DNA from: Myxococcales bacterium
GTDB taxonomy: Bacteria; Myxococcota_A; Polyangia; Palsa-1104; JAEUJZ01
Length of the DNA stretch: 64,000 bases
Direction: 5' to 3'
Assembly: GCA_016794505.1 (NCBI GenBank)
Contig: JAEUJZ010000001.1
Span: forward strand, 62,001-126,000
The notes under the pieces were generated by a model. The model searched no databases. It had not been told where the DNA came from and saw only the letters and a list, made by a program, of their open reading frames with translations. Shown piece by piece: positions 42,491 through 51,292 of the stretch. A program made the translations under genes and the position numbers. The stretch's first letter is position 1. Every line of letters starts with the position of its first letter.

Positions 42491-43360
42491 TCACTTGGTT
42501 GGCTTGAGGATCTCTTTGGGAAGCGCGTTGGCCTGGCCCGCCCCAACTGCTACACCCGTGATGATGCCGACGGCGGCAACGCCTCCAACGACCCCCCAGA
42601 ACCAGGCTTGCTTATAGAACGGCTTATGCGGCACCTCTTTCTGCAATCCCGGCGTGGTCAGGTCGACCCCCGGAGCCGTCGCAGGTCCCGTCCGTGCCGC
42701 AGAACGCAGCGCATCGGGCGTCTGCAAGCCAGGGGTACCCGGCCCGCCAGGCGAGCCGGCCGGTGGCGTCGATGCAGGCGTCTGACCGGCACCGCCACCG
42801 ACGCGAACCGGCGTTCCCGAGCCCCCAGCCGCAGCGGAACCCGTCGCTCCCTCTTCGAGATAGAGCTCGGGAACGGTGACCGAGGTCACATTCGATGGCG
42901 CCGCCGCGACCGCTGCTGCGGCTTCTTCAGCCGCCGTGGGCTTGCGCCGCTTGGCGCCCTTGCCGTGCGGCTCAGGGACCGGAGCAATGGACGGGGGGGC
43001 CTCAAACTCGGGCGGGTCCAGCATGGCCTGCGTCATCGCGATATAGCGATCGACCTCGGCCTTGATGTCGGGCTTGGGGTTCGGCTCGACGCGCAGATAG
43101 TGCTGATAGAACTTCAGCGCCGTGCTCGCCATGCCCAGCTTGCGATAGACTTGGCCGATTAGGAGAAGGATGCGTGGCAGCTGTCGGGCCCGGTATGCCG
43201 CCTGAAACTCGCGGATGGCCAGGGGATACTCTTTGGCTTCGTACGCCTTTATCGCGCGCTTGTAGTGCTGGTCGGCTAGATCCGCTGCGTGTGCCGATCC
43301 CGCCCCCAGCGCAAGCAGCAGCGCCACCCAGAAAGACACCCACCGCAGCCGCTGCTTCAT
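42491..43360 (-). CDS. Exported TPR protein with C-terminal TM helix
   Basis: About 289 residues. ATG 43360 gives a standard signal peptide (MKQRLRWVSFWVALLLALGA, cleavage at AHA). ATG 43438 is alternative but lies too close to the likely promoter. Two TPR-like helical pairs follow (HYKRAIKAYEAKEYPLAIREF; LGMASTALKFYQHYL). Then a Pro/Ala/Gly-rich region of ~140 residues and a C-terminal hydrophobic helix (FWGVVGGVAAVGIITGVAVG) complete the protein. The architecture recurs in myxobacterial envelope proteins next to PEGA kinases. It is divergent from the kinase at 43506. Confidence 0.75.
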   Translation of the reverse strand: MKQRLRWVSFWVALLLALGAGSAHAADLADQHYKRAIKAYEAKEYPLAIREFQAAYRARQLPRILLLIGQVYRKLGMASTALKFYQHYLRVEPNPKPDIKAEVDRYIAMTQAMLDPPEFEAPPSIAPVPEPHGKGAKRRKPTAAEEAAAAVAAAPSNVTSVTVPELYLEEGATGSAAAGGSGTPVRVGGGAGQTPASTPPAGSPGGPGTPGLQTPDALRSAARTGPATAPGVDLTTPGLQKEVPHKPFYKQAWFWGVVGGVAAVGIITGVAVGAGQANALPKEILKPTK

Positions 43361-43448
43361 GGGCTGCCAGAAACCAGCCTGTCGCGCGAGCAACGACGCG
43401 GCGTGGCATGACGATGCAGGGGGGCAGGCCGAGTTCATAGGTTCCAAT

Positions 43449-43454
43449 ATTATA
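43449..43454 (-). promoter_or_regulatory. Candidate -10 element (TATAAT) for the TPR gene
   Basis: On the minus strand a perfect TATAAT lies in the AT-rich gap (43438-43505) between divergent genes. Transcription from it would begin near 43442, four bases before ATG 43438, which favours translation from ATG 43360. No good -35 box was seen. Confidence 0.35.
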
Positions 43455-43505
43455 TCAGGCAACTTACCGTAATTTGGATGATAATTAAGCAGGAGCGCCC
43501 ATTTC

Positions 43506-45194
43506 ATGAAAGGGGAGCGCATCGGTAGCTACCGCGTGGAGCGGCTGATTGGTCAGGGCGGCATGGGTGCGGTCTATGAGGCCGTGCATGAGCAGCTTGG
43601 CCGACGGGCCGCGATCAAGCTCCTGCGCAAAGAGCTCTCGCAGGATGCGCAGATCGCCATGCGCTTCTTTCGCGAAGCCCAGGCGGCAAACCGCGTCGAT
43701 CACTCGGGCATCGTCGCCATCTATGAGTTCGGCCACCTGCCCGACGGCACGGCGTACATCATCATGGAATACCTGCGCGGCGAGGCGCTGTCCGCTCGCC
43801 TGCGCGGAAGGGGCGGCCGTCTGCCGTATATCGATGCCGTGCGCATCAGTCGACAGATCGCCTCGGCCTTGGCGGCAGCGCACTCGCGCAACGTCATCCA
43901 CCGCGATCTCAAACCGGACAACGTGATGCTCGTTCCCGATTCCGAGATGCCGGGTGGCGAGCGCGTGAAGATCCTCGACTTTGGCGTTGCCAAGGTCGAC
44001 AGCGAGGTGGTCGGCCCGGCAGCAGAGGACTTCAAGACGGACACCGGGATGGTCCTCGGCACGGCTTCGTATATGGCCCCCGAGCAGTGCAAAGGCGCCG
44101 GCAACGTCACGGACAGGGCCGATGTCTATGCGCTTGGCGTCGTCTTGTATCGCCTGCTCTGCGGCCAGCTGCCGTTTCGCGCCGAAGGCCAGGGCGAGGT
44201 GATGGCGATGCACATCTTCTCGACGCCAAAGCCGCTGCGCGATCACGACCCCAACATCCCGGCGCCACTCGTCGCGCTGGTCGAGCGAATGATGGCCAAA
44301 GATCCCAACGAGCGACCGAGCATGGCTCAGGTCGCTGCGGATCTTGAGAAGGCCGCTTCGCAAATCGCTCCGTCGGCAACGCCGGTCGTCGTGCTCTCGG
44401 GAAGCGGGCCCCTGACAACGGGACAGACGCCGACGATGCCGTCTGCGGTGCCAGGACCCGGCGATTTACGCGATCGCAGCAGCCCGCAGAACAGCCCGAT
44501 CAGCAGCACGCAGGCGGCTGAAGCAGCCCCACGTCCCCGACGCAGCGGCTTCTTTTGGGGTGCGCTTTTGGTACTTGGAATGGGCGTGGGAGGGCTTGGA
44601 ACTGCGACCCATCTCGGCCTCGTCCAACTGCCTCTCGGGGTGCAGCAGTTCCTGCCGGACAGCCTACGACAGGTTCTGATCAGCCAGCCGCCGCCCCCGC
44701 CCCCGCCGAAGCTGGTGCGCTGGACGATCAGCAGTGAGCCAGCCGGCGCCGAGGTTCTCGACGCAGCCACCGGCACGCTGCTTGGCACAACGCCGTGGTT
44801 TCGCGAGCAGCCAGTCCAAGTCGGCAAGCATCGGCTGCGGCTTCACTCTGCCGGCTACAGCGACGTAACGCTCGATCTAGACCAGACACAAGACACCAGC
44901 CCACACATCCGCCTGATGCGATCCGCCGTCGACGATCTCGGGGGACGGACTGACAGCCCAGACGGCGGTCCAGCGACGCCGGCCCATTCGGGGTCCTCCG
45001 CAGGGTCGCCCAGCGACTTGGGCGCGACGGCCAGTGGCGCCGCTGTGCTCAAGGCTGGCAGCGGTGTCACGAAACCTCCCGCGGTCGTGCCGCGTCTTGT
45101 GCCGCCCGCTTTGCCGAAGAAAAAACCGGGAGGTGGCACGTCATCCAACCTACGCGACGAAGAGATTCCGACCGCTCTGCCCGAAAACGACTGA
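43506..45194 (+). CDS. Ser/Thr protein kinase with PEGA domain
   Basis: 562 residues from ATG 43506, with AGGAG about ten bases upstream. The kinase domain (8-275) is complete: GQGGMGAVYEA, RAAIKLL, HRDLKPDN, DFGVAKV. A TM helix is near 355-378 (FFWGALLVLGMGVGGLG). A single PEGA domain follows (SSEPAGAEVLDAATGTLLGTTP), with a Pro/Gly/Ser-rich tail. The next gene, also encoding PEGA domains, starts 17 bases later, so the two form a unit. Confidence 0.92.
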   Translation: MKGERIGSYRVERLIGQGGMGAVYEAVHEQLGRRAAIKLLRKELSQDAQIAMRFFREAQAANRVDHSGIVAIYEFGHLPDGTAYIIMEYLRGEALSARLRGRGGRLPYIDAVRISRQIASALAAAHSRNVIHRDLKPDNVMLVPDSEMPGGERVKILDFGVAKVDSEVVGPAAEDFKTDTGMVLGTASYMAPEQCKGAGNVTDRADVYALGVVLYRLLCGQLPFRAEGQGEVMAMHIFSTPKPLRDHDPNIPAPLVALVERMMAKDPNERPSMAQVAADLEKAASQIAPSATPVVVLSGSGPLTTGQTPTMPSAVPGPGDLRDRSSPQNSPISSTQAAEAAPRPRRSGFFWGALLVLGMGVGGLGTATHLGLVQLPLGVQQFLPDSLRQVLISQPPPPPPPKLVRWTISSEPAGAEVLDAATGTLLGTTPWFREQPVQVGKHRLRLHSAGYSDVTLDLDQTQDTSPHIRLMRSAVDDLGGRTDSPDGGPATPAHSGSSAGSPSDLGATASGAAVLKAGSGVTKPPAVVPRLVPPALPKKKPGGGTSSNLRDEEIPTALPEND

Positions 45195-45211
45195 CGCGGC
45201 GGTTGGGCATC

Positions 45212-46909
45212 ATGACTGTGCCGCACTCACAGCCGATCTCCGAGACGGAAAGCCCGCGGCAACGGTGCTGCGCGGTTCCGCGGCGCGTGCCGACCGTCCC
45301 GTCCCATTCCGGTGCCAAGCCCGCGCAGATCAGGGGTGCTGTTGCGATCGCGATAAGCTGCCTGCTTGCGCTTGCCGCATCGACGGTACAGGCGAGCCCC
45401 CTGCGTTCGCCGAAAAGCAAGGCGACCGCAGACGCCGAGCGCTCGCAGCTTGAAGCCGAGCTTCGCGCGGCCGAACGCGCTCTGGCCGAAAACGACGCAG
45501 CGTCGGCGTATCGCCTGGCAACGGCGGCATTTCGTCGCGATCCATCACCCGAAGTGCTGTATCTGCTGGGCCGGGTAGCGCTTGCCCAAGGCCGGCGACT
45601 GGATGCGCAGGATCTCATGCGACGCTTTCTGGCCGATCCGGGTCTGGATCTGGCAGCGGACGCTCCCGAGGCTCGCGCAGCGACGCAGATCGTCGCCGAG
45701 CCCGCCGCTGAAAGTGCCCAGCTCAACATCCTGGGGGATCGCGAAGCACAGATCGTTGTCGACGGTCGGCTGGTCGGTCGCTTGCCGCTTTCACGCCCGC
45801 TTCTTTTGTCCCCCGCGACGCACAAGATCGAGATCGTCCGCGGCGAGCGTCGCATCGAAGACAGCGTGCGCGTACCGCTGGGCCGCTTGGCCGAGCTACG
45901 CTGCGATCTATCGAGCCGCACCAGCCTGCTCAGCATCCTGCCCACGATTGTGCTTCTGCCTTTGACCCTCGATGACGGGACGGGGCAAGCCGCTTTGCTG
46001 CGCATGCTGGAAGACGCGATGGCCAAAGCGCGCGTGGCCCCCCTGCGCGCCGATCTGGCGTTTGCTCTCGCAGGGGAACCGGCACCAGACGCCTGTCCCG
46101 ACGCACGTCGCTGCGCACTGGCTCTTGCCCAGAGCAGCGAAGCGGACTACTTGCTGCAGCTCGCCACCGCCAAAGACGGCTCACGCACAAGCCTGCACCT
46201 AGCGTTTATCGACGGCCAAGTGGGCGAGCTCGCCGCGCAAGGCGAGCGCACATGCCCGGCCTGTACCGTCGAGGTGGCCGGGGCGCAGCTCATCGAGCTA
46301 TTCACAGCGCTCTATGACCAGGCACGCAAGCGTCCACGCAGCCGGCTTGAGCTGCACGTCGAGCCCAGCGACGCGCAGGTGTTCTTGGACGATCGCGGAC
46401 TGGGCCCGGTGCCCTTTTCAGGTCCGCTGTTCGCGGGAACACGACAGCTTGTCGTCAAGAAGGACGGCTACCAGGACGTGCGCCGCAGCGTTGAGCTGAA
46501 CGAGGGGCAGACCACGCGCCTCGATCTGTCGCTTGTGCCCGAGCCTGAGCCGGCGCCCGCACCCCTTCTTGCAGTTCCCCAAGTCGCCACCCAGGCCAGC
46601 AAGCGATCGACGCTGCGGCTGATTCTTGGCGGCTCAGCCATCGCGGGCGGAGCCGTGCTGCTGGGCTATGGCATAAGCGGTCTTTTGCTCAACAATCGCT
46701 GCGAGGACTTGAGCATCCCCATTTCAGACAACGCCCAGTGCCCGCAAATCTATAAGACGGGCCCCCCCGGCGCTGTCTTGTTGGGCTTCGGCATCGCCCT
46801 GTCAGGAGCCGGCGTGCTGCTGATGGCGTTGCCTGCGAAGAAGCCTCGCCCTGCGTCACAAGCGGCAGGTGGCGCGGGCGACTCGACGGCGAAAACGCCG
46901 AAGCCCTAA
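45212..46909 (+). CDS. Exported PEGA-domain membrane protein
   Basis: 565 residues from ATG 45212 (TTG 45203 possible). The signal or first TM is AIAISCLLALAASTVQA. It has an N-terminal helical, TPR-like segment (about 70-160), a first PEGA domain (REAQIVVDGRLVGRLPLSRPL, cut as landmark), a central domain of about 170 residues including two CPDARRC/CPACT Cys pairs, a second PEGA domain (EPSDAQVFLDDRGLGPVPF), and two C-terminal TM helices (IAGGAVLLGYGISGLLL and AVLLGFGIALSGAGVLLMAL). It is likely a partner of the PEGA kinase encoded upstream. Confidence 0.8.
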   Translation: MTVPHSQPISETESPRQRCCAVPRRVPTVPSHSGAKPAQIRGAVAIAISCLLALAASTVQASPLRSPKSKATADAERSQLEAELRAAERALAENDAASAYRLATAAFRRDPSPEVLYLLGRVALAQGRRLDAQDLMRRFLADPGLDLAADAPEARAATQIVAEPAAESAQLNILGDREAQIVVDGRLVGRLPLSRPLLLSPATHKIEIVRGERRIEDSVRVPLGRLAELRCDLSSRTSLLSILPTIVLLPLTLDDGTGQAALLRMLEDAMAKARVAPLRADLAFALAGEPAPDACPDARRCALALAQSSEADYLLQLATAKDGSRTSLHLAFIDGQVGELAAQGERTCPACTVEVAGAQLIELFTALYDQARKRPRSRLELHVEPSDAQVFLDDRGLGPVPFSGPLFAGTRQLVVKKDGYQDVRRSVELNEGQTTRLDLSLVPEPEPAPAPLLAVPQVATQASKRSTLRLILGGSAIAGGAVLLGYGISGLLLNNRCEDLSIPISDNAQCPQIYKTGPPGAVLLGFGIALSGAGVLLMALPAKKPRPASQAAGGAGDSTAKTPKP

Positions 46910-46962
46910 GGCCCTAGCGGCTGCGACGTAAAGAAGCAGCCGTGCCGCAGAGAAGGTGAAGT

Positions 46963-49308
46963 ATGCGCTTAGACGTAGCTTGGATTGGTTCGACGTGGTT
47001 TCTCGTCTCGTGCTGGCAGCTTTCCGCCAATGACGACTATCGGGCCCCGGTGCCGCCCGAGCCGTGCCCCGCCGGGCAGGCCCGTGAAAGCTATAGCGGC
47101 CAGTGCCTAACCGCCCTGGACATTCCCTGTGGCGACAGTGCGCAGCTCCAAAGCGCGATCTCGTCGCTGCGCAGCGCCTCGCAGCCGACGCTGGTGCGCT
47201 TGGCGGAAGGCTGCACGTACCGTATCGCGCAGCCCGCCTCGCTTTCTGGAGGCGCGACCGCGTTCGACGTCATCCGCCGCACTGTGTACATCGAGGGACA
47301 AGGCCTCAAAGGCGCTCGCATCGTTCGGCAGAGCGACGCGCCCGGCACACCCCCTGGTGCGCCGCCGCCCTTCCGGTTTTTCACCGTCGATGCTCCCGAT
47401 GTCACCGACGTGACCAATCCCCCCAAGCTGGTGCTGATCAACCTAGAGCTCGCAGGGGGCCTAGCCCAAGGCGGCAACGGCGGCGATGGCATGAACGGCG
47501 GCGGCGGCGGCGGCGGCGGCGGCTTTGGTGGCGCCATCTTGAGCATGGGCCCAGTCGTCCTCGATCGCGTCAGCTTGATCGGCAACCGGGCGCAAGGTGG
47601 CAACGGCGGATCGGCGCAACTCAAAGCCCCTGTGAACAATCCTGGCTTCGCGGGCGGCGGCGGCGGCGGCATGGGGGGAAACGGCGGCCACGCCACAGGC
47701 GGCCCGATGTGGATCACCGGAGGCGGAGGGGGGGGCTTCCAGTCCGCTGTGAACGGCACGGGCGGCGCTGGAAATCAAGGGGGCGAAGGCGGCAGTATTA
47801 CATCGCCGGGCGTGAGCCCTCTTGTGAGTCAGTTACCGGCGTGGGATCGGTTGTTGGCTGCCGCGCCAGGCTCATCGGTTCGCGGGGGCCGCGGCGGAGG
47901 AGTGACCCGTCTGGGCGGTAGCGGTGGCTCCTGTGAGCCGAGCGAAGCTCAGGGGGGGGCGGGAGGCAGCGGCGGCAGCGGCGGCGGCGGCGGCGCCGCG
48001 TTCATCGGCGTCGGGCTGGGTAGCGGGGGCGTCGCGGGCGGCGGCGGCGGCGGCCTGTTCGCCAGCGGCGCAGGCAGCGGCGAACAGAACAACAGCAAGG
48101 GGGGACCGGGGGGCGCCTTTGGCGGCGGCGGCGCTGGAGGCGTATCGCAGGCAAAGGTGGCCACCGACAACAGCAATGGGTCGGGCGGCGGCGGCGGCGG
48201 CTTCGGGGCGGGAGGAGGAGGCGCCTCAGCCAGTTCCGGGCAACCTGGCAGCATGCCCGTGAGCGCTGGCGGCGGCGGCGGCGGCGGCTTTGGCGGCGGT
48301 GGCGGCGGTGCAGCCGACAGCGTGAATCCCTTTGCCGGCGGGGCCACGGGGGTGGGGGCCATGGGCGGCTGCGCTGGCGGCTCTGGCGGCTTTGGCGGCG
48401 GCGGCGGCGGAACCGTCCTAGCCGCTGGCGCTCCGGGGGCTGGTGGCTTCGGCGGCGGCTTCGGCGGGAAAACCGAGACACGGGACGACCTCCCGACGCG
48501 CGGCGGCGGTGGGCTGGGAGCCGGCGGCGCGATCTTTTCGCTGCACAGCGAAGTCATTGTGCGCAACTGCACCCTCGCCGAAAACGTGGCGGCCGGCGGC
48601 AGCGGAGCCAAACCAGGCAGCGGCTTGGGCGGCGCGATCTTCAGCCTGCACAGCCAGGTGACGGTCACGCACAGCACCTTCCTGGGCAATGGCTCCAAGA
48701 GCGACTCTGCCGAAGGCTCAGAGGGCGCGGCGTTCTTTGGCGTTGCCTGGGCGCCACCGCCCAGCGCATCGGTCGCAGCCAACTTGAGCACGCGCGCGAG
48801 CTTTGAAAACAACCTGCTCTTCCCTGGCAGCGCGGCGTCGGATCTGGTCGTGGATGGGGCCAGCCTGGCCAATGCACGGGAAGCGCCGGTCAAGCAGCCA
48901 AGCCTGATCTTGGGAACCAATCTGCTCGACAGCACGCGCGTGCGTTCGCTGGGCAGCGTCAGTCGATCGGGAACGGCGCGCTCGATCGCGCCACGCCCCG
49001 AGGATGCGAACCTCAGGGCCAGCACCACCGATCGTTCCTTTGCGTACTTCAAACCAAGTACAGACCGCAGTGATATCGTGGGGGCCGCAGACGCCGCTGT
49101 CTGTGCGCAGACTCCGACGGACCAGCTCGCTTTCGGTCGTCCTGCTGCCTGCACGCTGGGCTCCGTCGAGGTCGCGTCAAGCACGACAGGCAGCCAGGCC
49201 GCCGGCTGCTCGCTCGCGCCCGTGTCGGCCCACCATGCAAGCGGTCTTTGGCCGCTTTTTGCCGGCCTCTTGCTGCCGCTGCGCAGGCGACGCCGCGCGG
49301 CCACGTAG
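46963..49308 (+). CDS. Gly-rich beta-helix-like surface lipoprotein
   Basis: 781 residues from ATG 46963 with AAGG upstream. The short N-terminus carries a lipobox-like FLVSC (Cys17). Residues 45-160 look like the start of a right-handed parallel beta-helix. From about 165 to 530 the protein is dominated by poly-Gly stretches (GGNGG, GGGGGG, FGGGG), reminiscent of mycobacterial PE_PGRS proteins. Beta-helix-type rungs flank and interrupt this (VVLDRVSLIGNRA; EVIVRNCTLAENVA; QVTVTHSTFLGN). The end has CSLAP, a TM segment (LWPLFAGLLLPL) and RRRRR, resembling MYXO-CTERM sorting tails. Confidence 0.82.
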   Translation: MRLDVAWIGSTWFLVSCWQLSANDDYRAPVPPEPCPAGQARESYSGQCLTALDIPCGDSAQLQSAISSLRSASQPTLVRLAEGCTYRIAQPASLSGGATAFDVIRRTVYIEGQGLKGARIVRQSDAPGTPPGAPPPFRFFTVDAPDVTDVTNPPKLVLINLELAGGLAQGGNGGDGMNGGGGGGGGGFGGAILSMGPVVLDRVSLIGNRAQGGNGGSAQLKAPVNNPGFAGGGGGGMGGNGGHATGGPMWITGGGGGGFQSAVNGTGGAGNQGGEGGSITSPGVSPLVSQLPAWDRLLAAAPGSSVRGGRGGGVTRLGGSGGSCEPSEAQGGAGGSGGSGGGGGAAFIGVGLGSGGVAGGGGGGLFASGAGSGEQNNSKGGPGGAFGGGGAGGVSQAKVATDNSNGSGGGGGGFGAGGGGASASSGQPGSMPVSAGGGGGGGFGGGGGGAADSVNPFAGGATGVGAMGGCAGGSGGFGGGGGGTVLAAGAPGAGGFGGGFGGKTETRDDLPTRGGGGLGAGGAIFSLHSEVIVRNCTLAENVAAGGSGAKPGSGLGGAIFSLHSQVTVTHSTFLGNGSKSDSAEGSEGAAFFGVAWAPPPSASVAANLSTRASFENNLLFPGSAASDLVVDGASLANAREAPVKQPSLILGTNLLDSTRVRSLGSVSRSGTARSIAPRPEDANLRASTTDRSFAYFKPSTDRSDIVGAADAAVCAQTPTDQLAFGRPAACTLGSVEVASSTTGSQAAGCSLAPVSAHHASGLWPLFAGLLLPLRRRRRAAT
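47490..48480. repeat. GGC/GGN simple-sequence region coding for poly-glycine
   Basis: Many runs of consecutive GGC codons, interrupted by short non-Gly segments, give the coding strand extreme G bias here. The length of the runs makes replication slippage and length variation likely. Confidence 0.85.
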
Positions 49309-49672
49309 CCGCGAGCGGTCAGGCGGCGGCCAGTGCGTTCCGCTATGGCCTCTGCGTCCGCGAGGCTCTCTCGGCTTCGTCAACGATTGCCGTCAGTGCC
49401 TTTGCATCGGCCCAGACCTGCTGCTCGGCGCCGGGATGAATCCGTCACAGGTCACCGTCCGACGCGCTGACTGGGGCCGGTCCCGGACCGCTGTTTGGGA
49501 TGCGAACGCTCTTGCGCGTGATGGGCACCAGCAACCTGTCCATGCATACGCAAGAAGCCGAGTTTCAGCGCGCCATCGACGCTGCGCGACGGGGCGAGCG
49601 GGTCTCGCTGTGACTCGCCCTGCCCTCGCCTGCCCCAATCCCCAGCAAGCAAACACACCGTCCTCGTCGCTG
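49309..49672. other. 364-base intergenic region between convergent genes
   Basis: No convincing gene was seen. A 37-codon plus-strand frame at 49500-49613 (MRTLLRVMGTSNLSMHT..., ending RRGERVSL) has a reasonable amino-acid composition and could be a remnant or a small gene, but it has no Shine-Dalgarno. No strong terminator was found. Confidence 0.5.
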
Positions 49673-51292
49673 CTAGGCCGGACTCAGGCGCACCATCACG
49701 GGGTTTGAGTAAAACCACAGGTCGCGCCATGGGTCGATCTGAAGCGGGTCTAAGCGCGGGTTCACGACGTCGGTGTTGGTGCCGCGGGCGCGCAGAAACA
49801 CGCTGTCGCGCAGGCCGGTCATGCGATAGCGGAACTCCAGCCAGCCATCGACACGGCGGGCTTGGCCAGTCAGCCAGCGATGGGTGACCCGCGCGGTTGG
49901 GTGATGCAGCGTGTCGCGGTGCGGCACCGGGCCAGTGATCTCGCCGACGATTAGATCGACGTGATGCACCAGCGGACGCTCGCCCACCAGGTTGGGCTTG
50001 CGCGCCGGACGGATGCGCAGCACGACTTCAAGCTCCGTCCCCGGCGCGGATAGCAGCGTACTTCCCATGGGCGCGGCGCGACGCCCGTCGTGTACCCAGA
50101 GCTCGACGCCATCGACCAAGCCGCCGAGGACGGTCCACATGTTGCCGCTGCGCATGCCGTCTAGGACATCGCTCGGTCTGCGGCTCGACGAATAGACATA
50201 GGTGCGGGCATAGACTCCCGGCGGATAGTCCTCGTCAGGATCGTGGGTGTCGCCGGGCATTTTCGGCTTGATTCGACCGGTCAGCGGCACATAGCCGAGC
50301 TTTCGGAAGGCCGCGCGATCGGTCTCGCGGCGGTCGCCGTGATAGCGGTGCGAGTCCGAGTTGGCGGTGATGTAAAAAGCGCGTCCCTCGCCGAGCAAGC
50401 TGTCCCATAGCCCGCCAACCTGCGCGACGTAATAGTCATAGCCGCCCCAGGTGCGGTACGCGTGCAAGGGATAGCCGGGATGCGCGCGGGGGCCCGGTGA
50501 CTCGCCATAGTAGCCGCGAGGAATGCCCACAAGCGGCGCCGCACCGTGGCCGGGTGCTCCCTCGAAGCCGCGCATGACATCGGGCCCGGCGTCGGCCCAG
50601 TCGCGAAGCTCGTGTGGGCTGTCGAGCCCGCGGCGCGCCGGATGGTTGGCAAAGAACAGCGAGCGCGGGCTGCGCTGCTGCAGATAGCGCACTCCAGCGG
50701 CAGCGGCGGCTTCGGTCTCGGCGGGTGATGCGGCCGGGGTCGCAGGTCGCGGTGCAACAGGCGGCACGGTCGCGGTCGATCCCGCACTCGGCGACGCGCT
50801 GGCCGCAGTGGCAGAAGGCGCCGGCACGCGGCTGGCGCGCGAATCGAACTGCACCTGAAAGTCGCGAATCAGCTGCGCTTCCTCGTCGCTGGGCGGCACG
50901 ATGATGCTGCCGTGCTCGGCGGCGGGAATGTTCCATTCCAGACCTTGAAACACCGTGATCTGGGGAAAGCGCTTGCGCGCCGCGACAAGCTGCGGGTACG
51001 CCTCGGAAAGCAGCACGCGACTGTGCTCGGGCCCACCGTGATCGGTGATGACGCAGAAGTCCAGACCGCTGCGCACGGCGTTTTCCACCTGCTCTTCGAT
51101 GCGGTACATGCCGTCGATGCTGAAGCAGGTGTGAACGTGGTGGTCACCGCTCAACCACAGGCCGCCGCGTCGATATGGATCGATACGTAAAGCAGCGGTG
51201 GCTGGGCCGGCAAGCGGCGTCGCCCCCAAGGTCAGCACCAGGCCTCCGGCTCGCGTCAGAAAGACGCGGCGCGACAGGGTCGATTCGCTCAT
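49673..51292 (-). CDS. Tat-exported PHP-domain (CehA/McbA-type) metallohydrolase
   Basis: 539 residues. The N-terminus has a twin-arginine signal (SRRVFLTRAGG) and cleavage near ATAA. Metal ligands of the PHP fold are visible: HHVHTCFSIDG, ITDHGG, QGLEWNIP, FANHPAR, and NSDSHRY. CehA-type enzymes hydrolyse carbamates or phosphoesters in the periplasm. A ~70-residue Ala/Pro/Ser-rich insertion (about 155-200) lies between two metal-ligand motifs and is probably a surface loop. The start of this gene overlaps the end of the upstream outer-membrane-like gene by four bases. Confidence 0.85.
   Translation of the reverse strand: MSESTLSRRVFLTRAGGLVLTLGATPLAGPATAALRIDPYRRGGLWLSGDHHVHTCFSIDGMYRIEEQVENAVRSGLDFCVITDHGGPEHSRVLLSEAYPQLVAARKRFPQITVFQGLEWNIPAAEHGSIIVPPSDEEAQLIRDFQVQFDSRASRVPAPSATAASASPSAGSTATVPPVAPRPATPAASPAETEAAAAAGVRYLQQRSPRSLFFANHPARRGLDSPHELRDWADAGPDVMRGFEGAPGHGAAPLVGIPRGYYGESPGPRAHPGYPLHAYRTWGGYDYYVAQVGGLWDSLLGEGRAFYITANSDSHRYHGDRRETDRAAFRKLGYVPLTGRIKPKMPGDTHDPDEDYPPGVYARTYVYSSSRRPSDVLDGMRSGNMWTVLGGLVDGVELWVHDGRRAAPMGSTLLSAPGTELEVVLRIRPARKPNLVGERPLVHHVDLIVGEITGPVPHRDTLHHPTARVTHRWLTGQARRVDGWLEFRYRMTGLRDSVFLRARGTNTDVVNPRLDPLQIDPWRDLWFYSNPVMVRLSPA

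Noticed and set aside
46918..46942. Terminator hairpin CGGCTGC...GCAGCCG
   Set aside because: The stem of seven pairs has an 11-base loop and no T-run, and the next gene is in the same direction only 20 bases on.
47949..49304. Long minus-strand Pro-rich frame opposite the Gly-rich protein
   Set aside because: Poly-Pro is simply the complement of GGC runs; the plus strand has signal, beta-helix rungs and tail.
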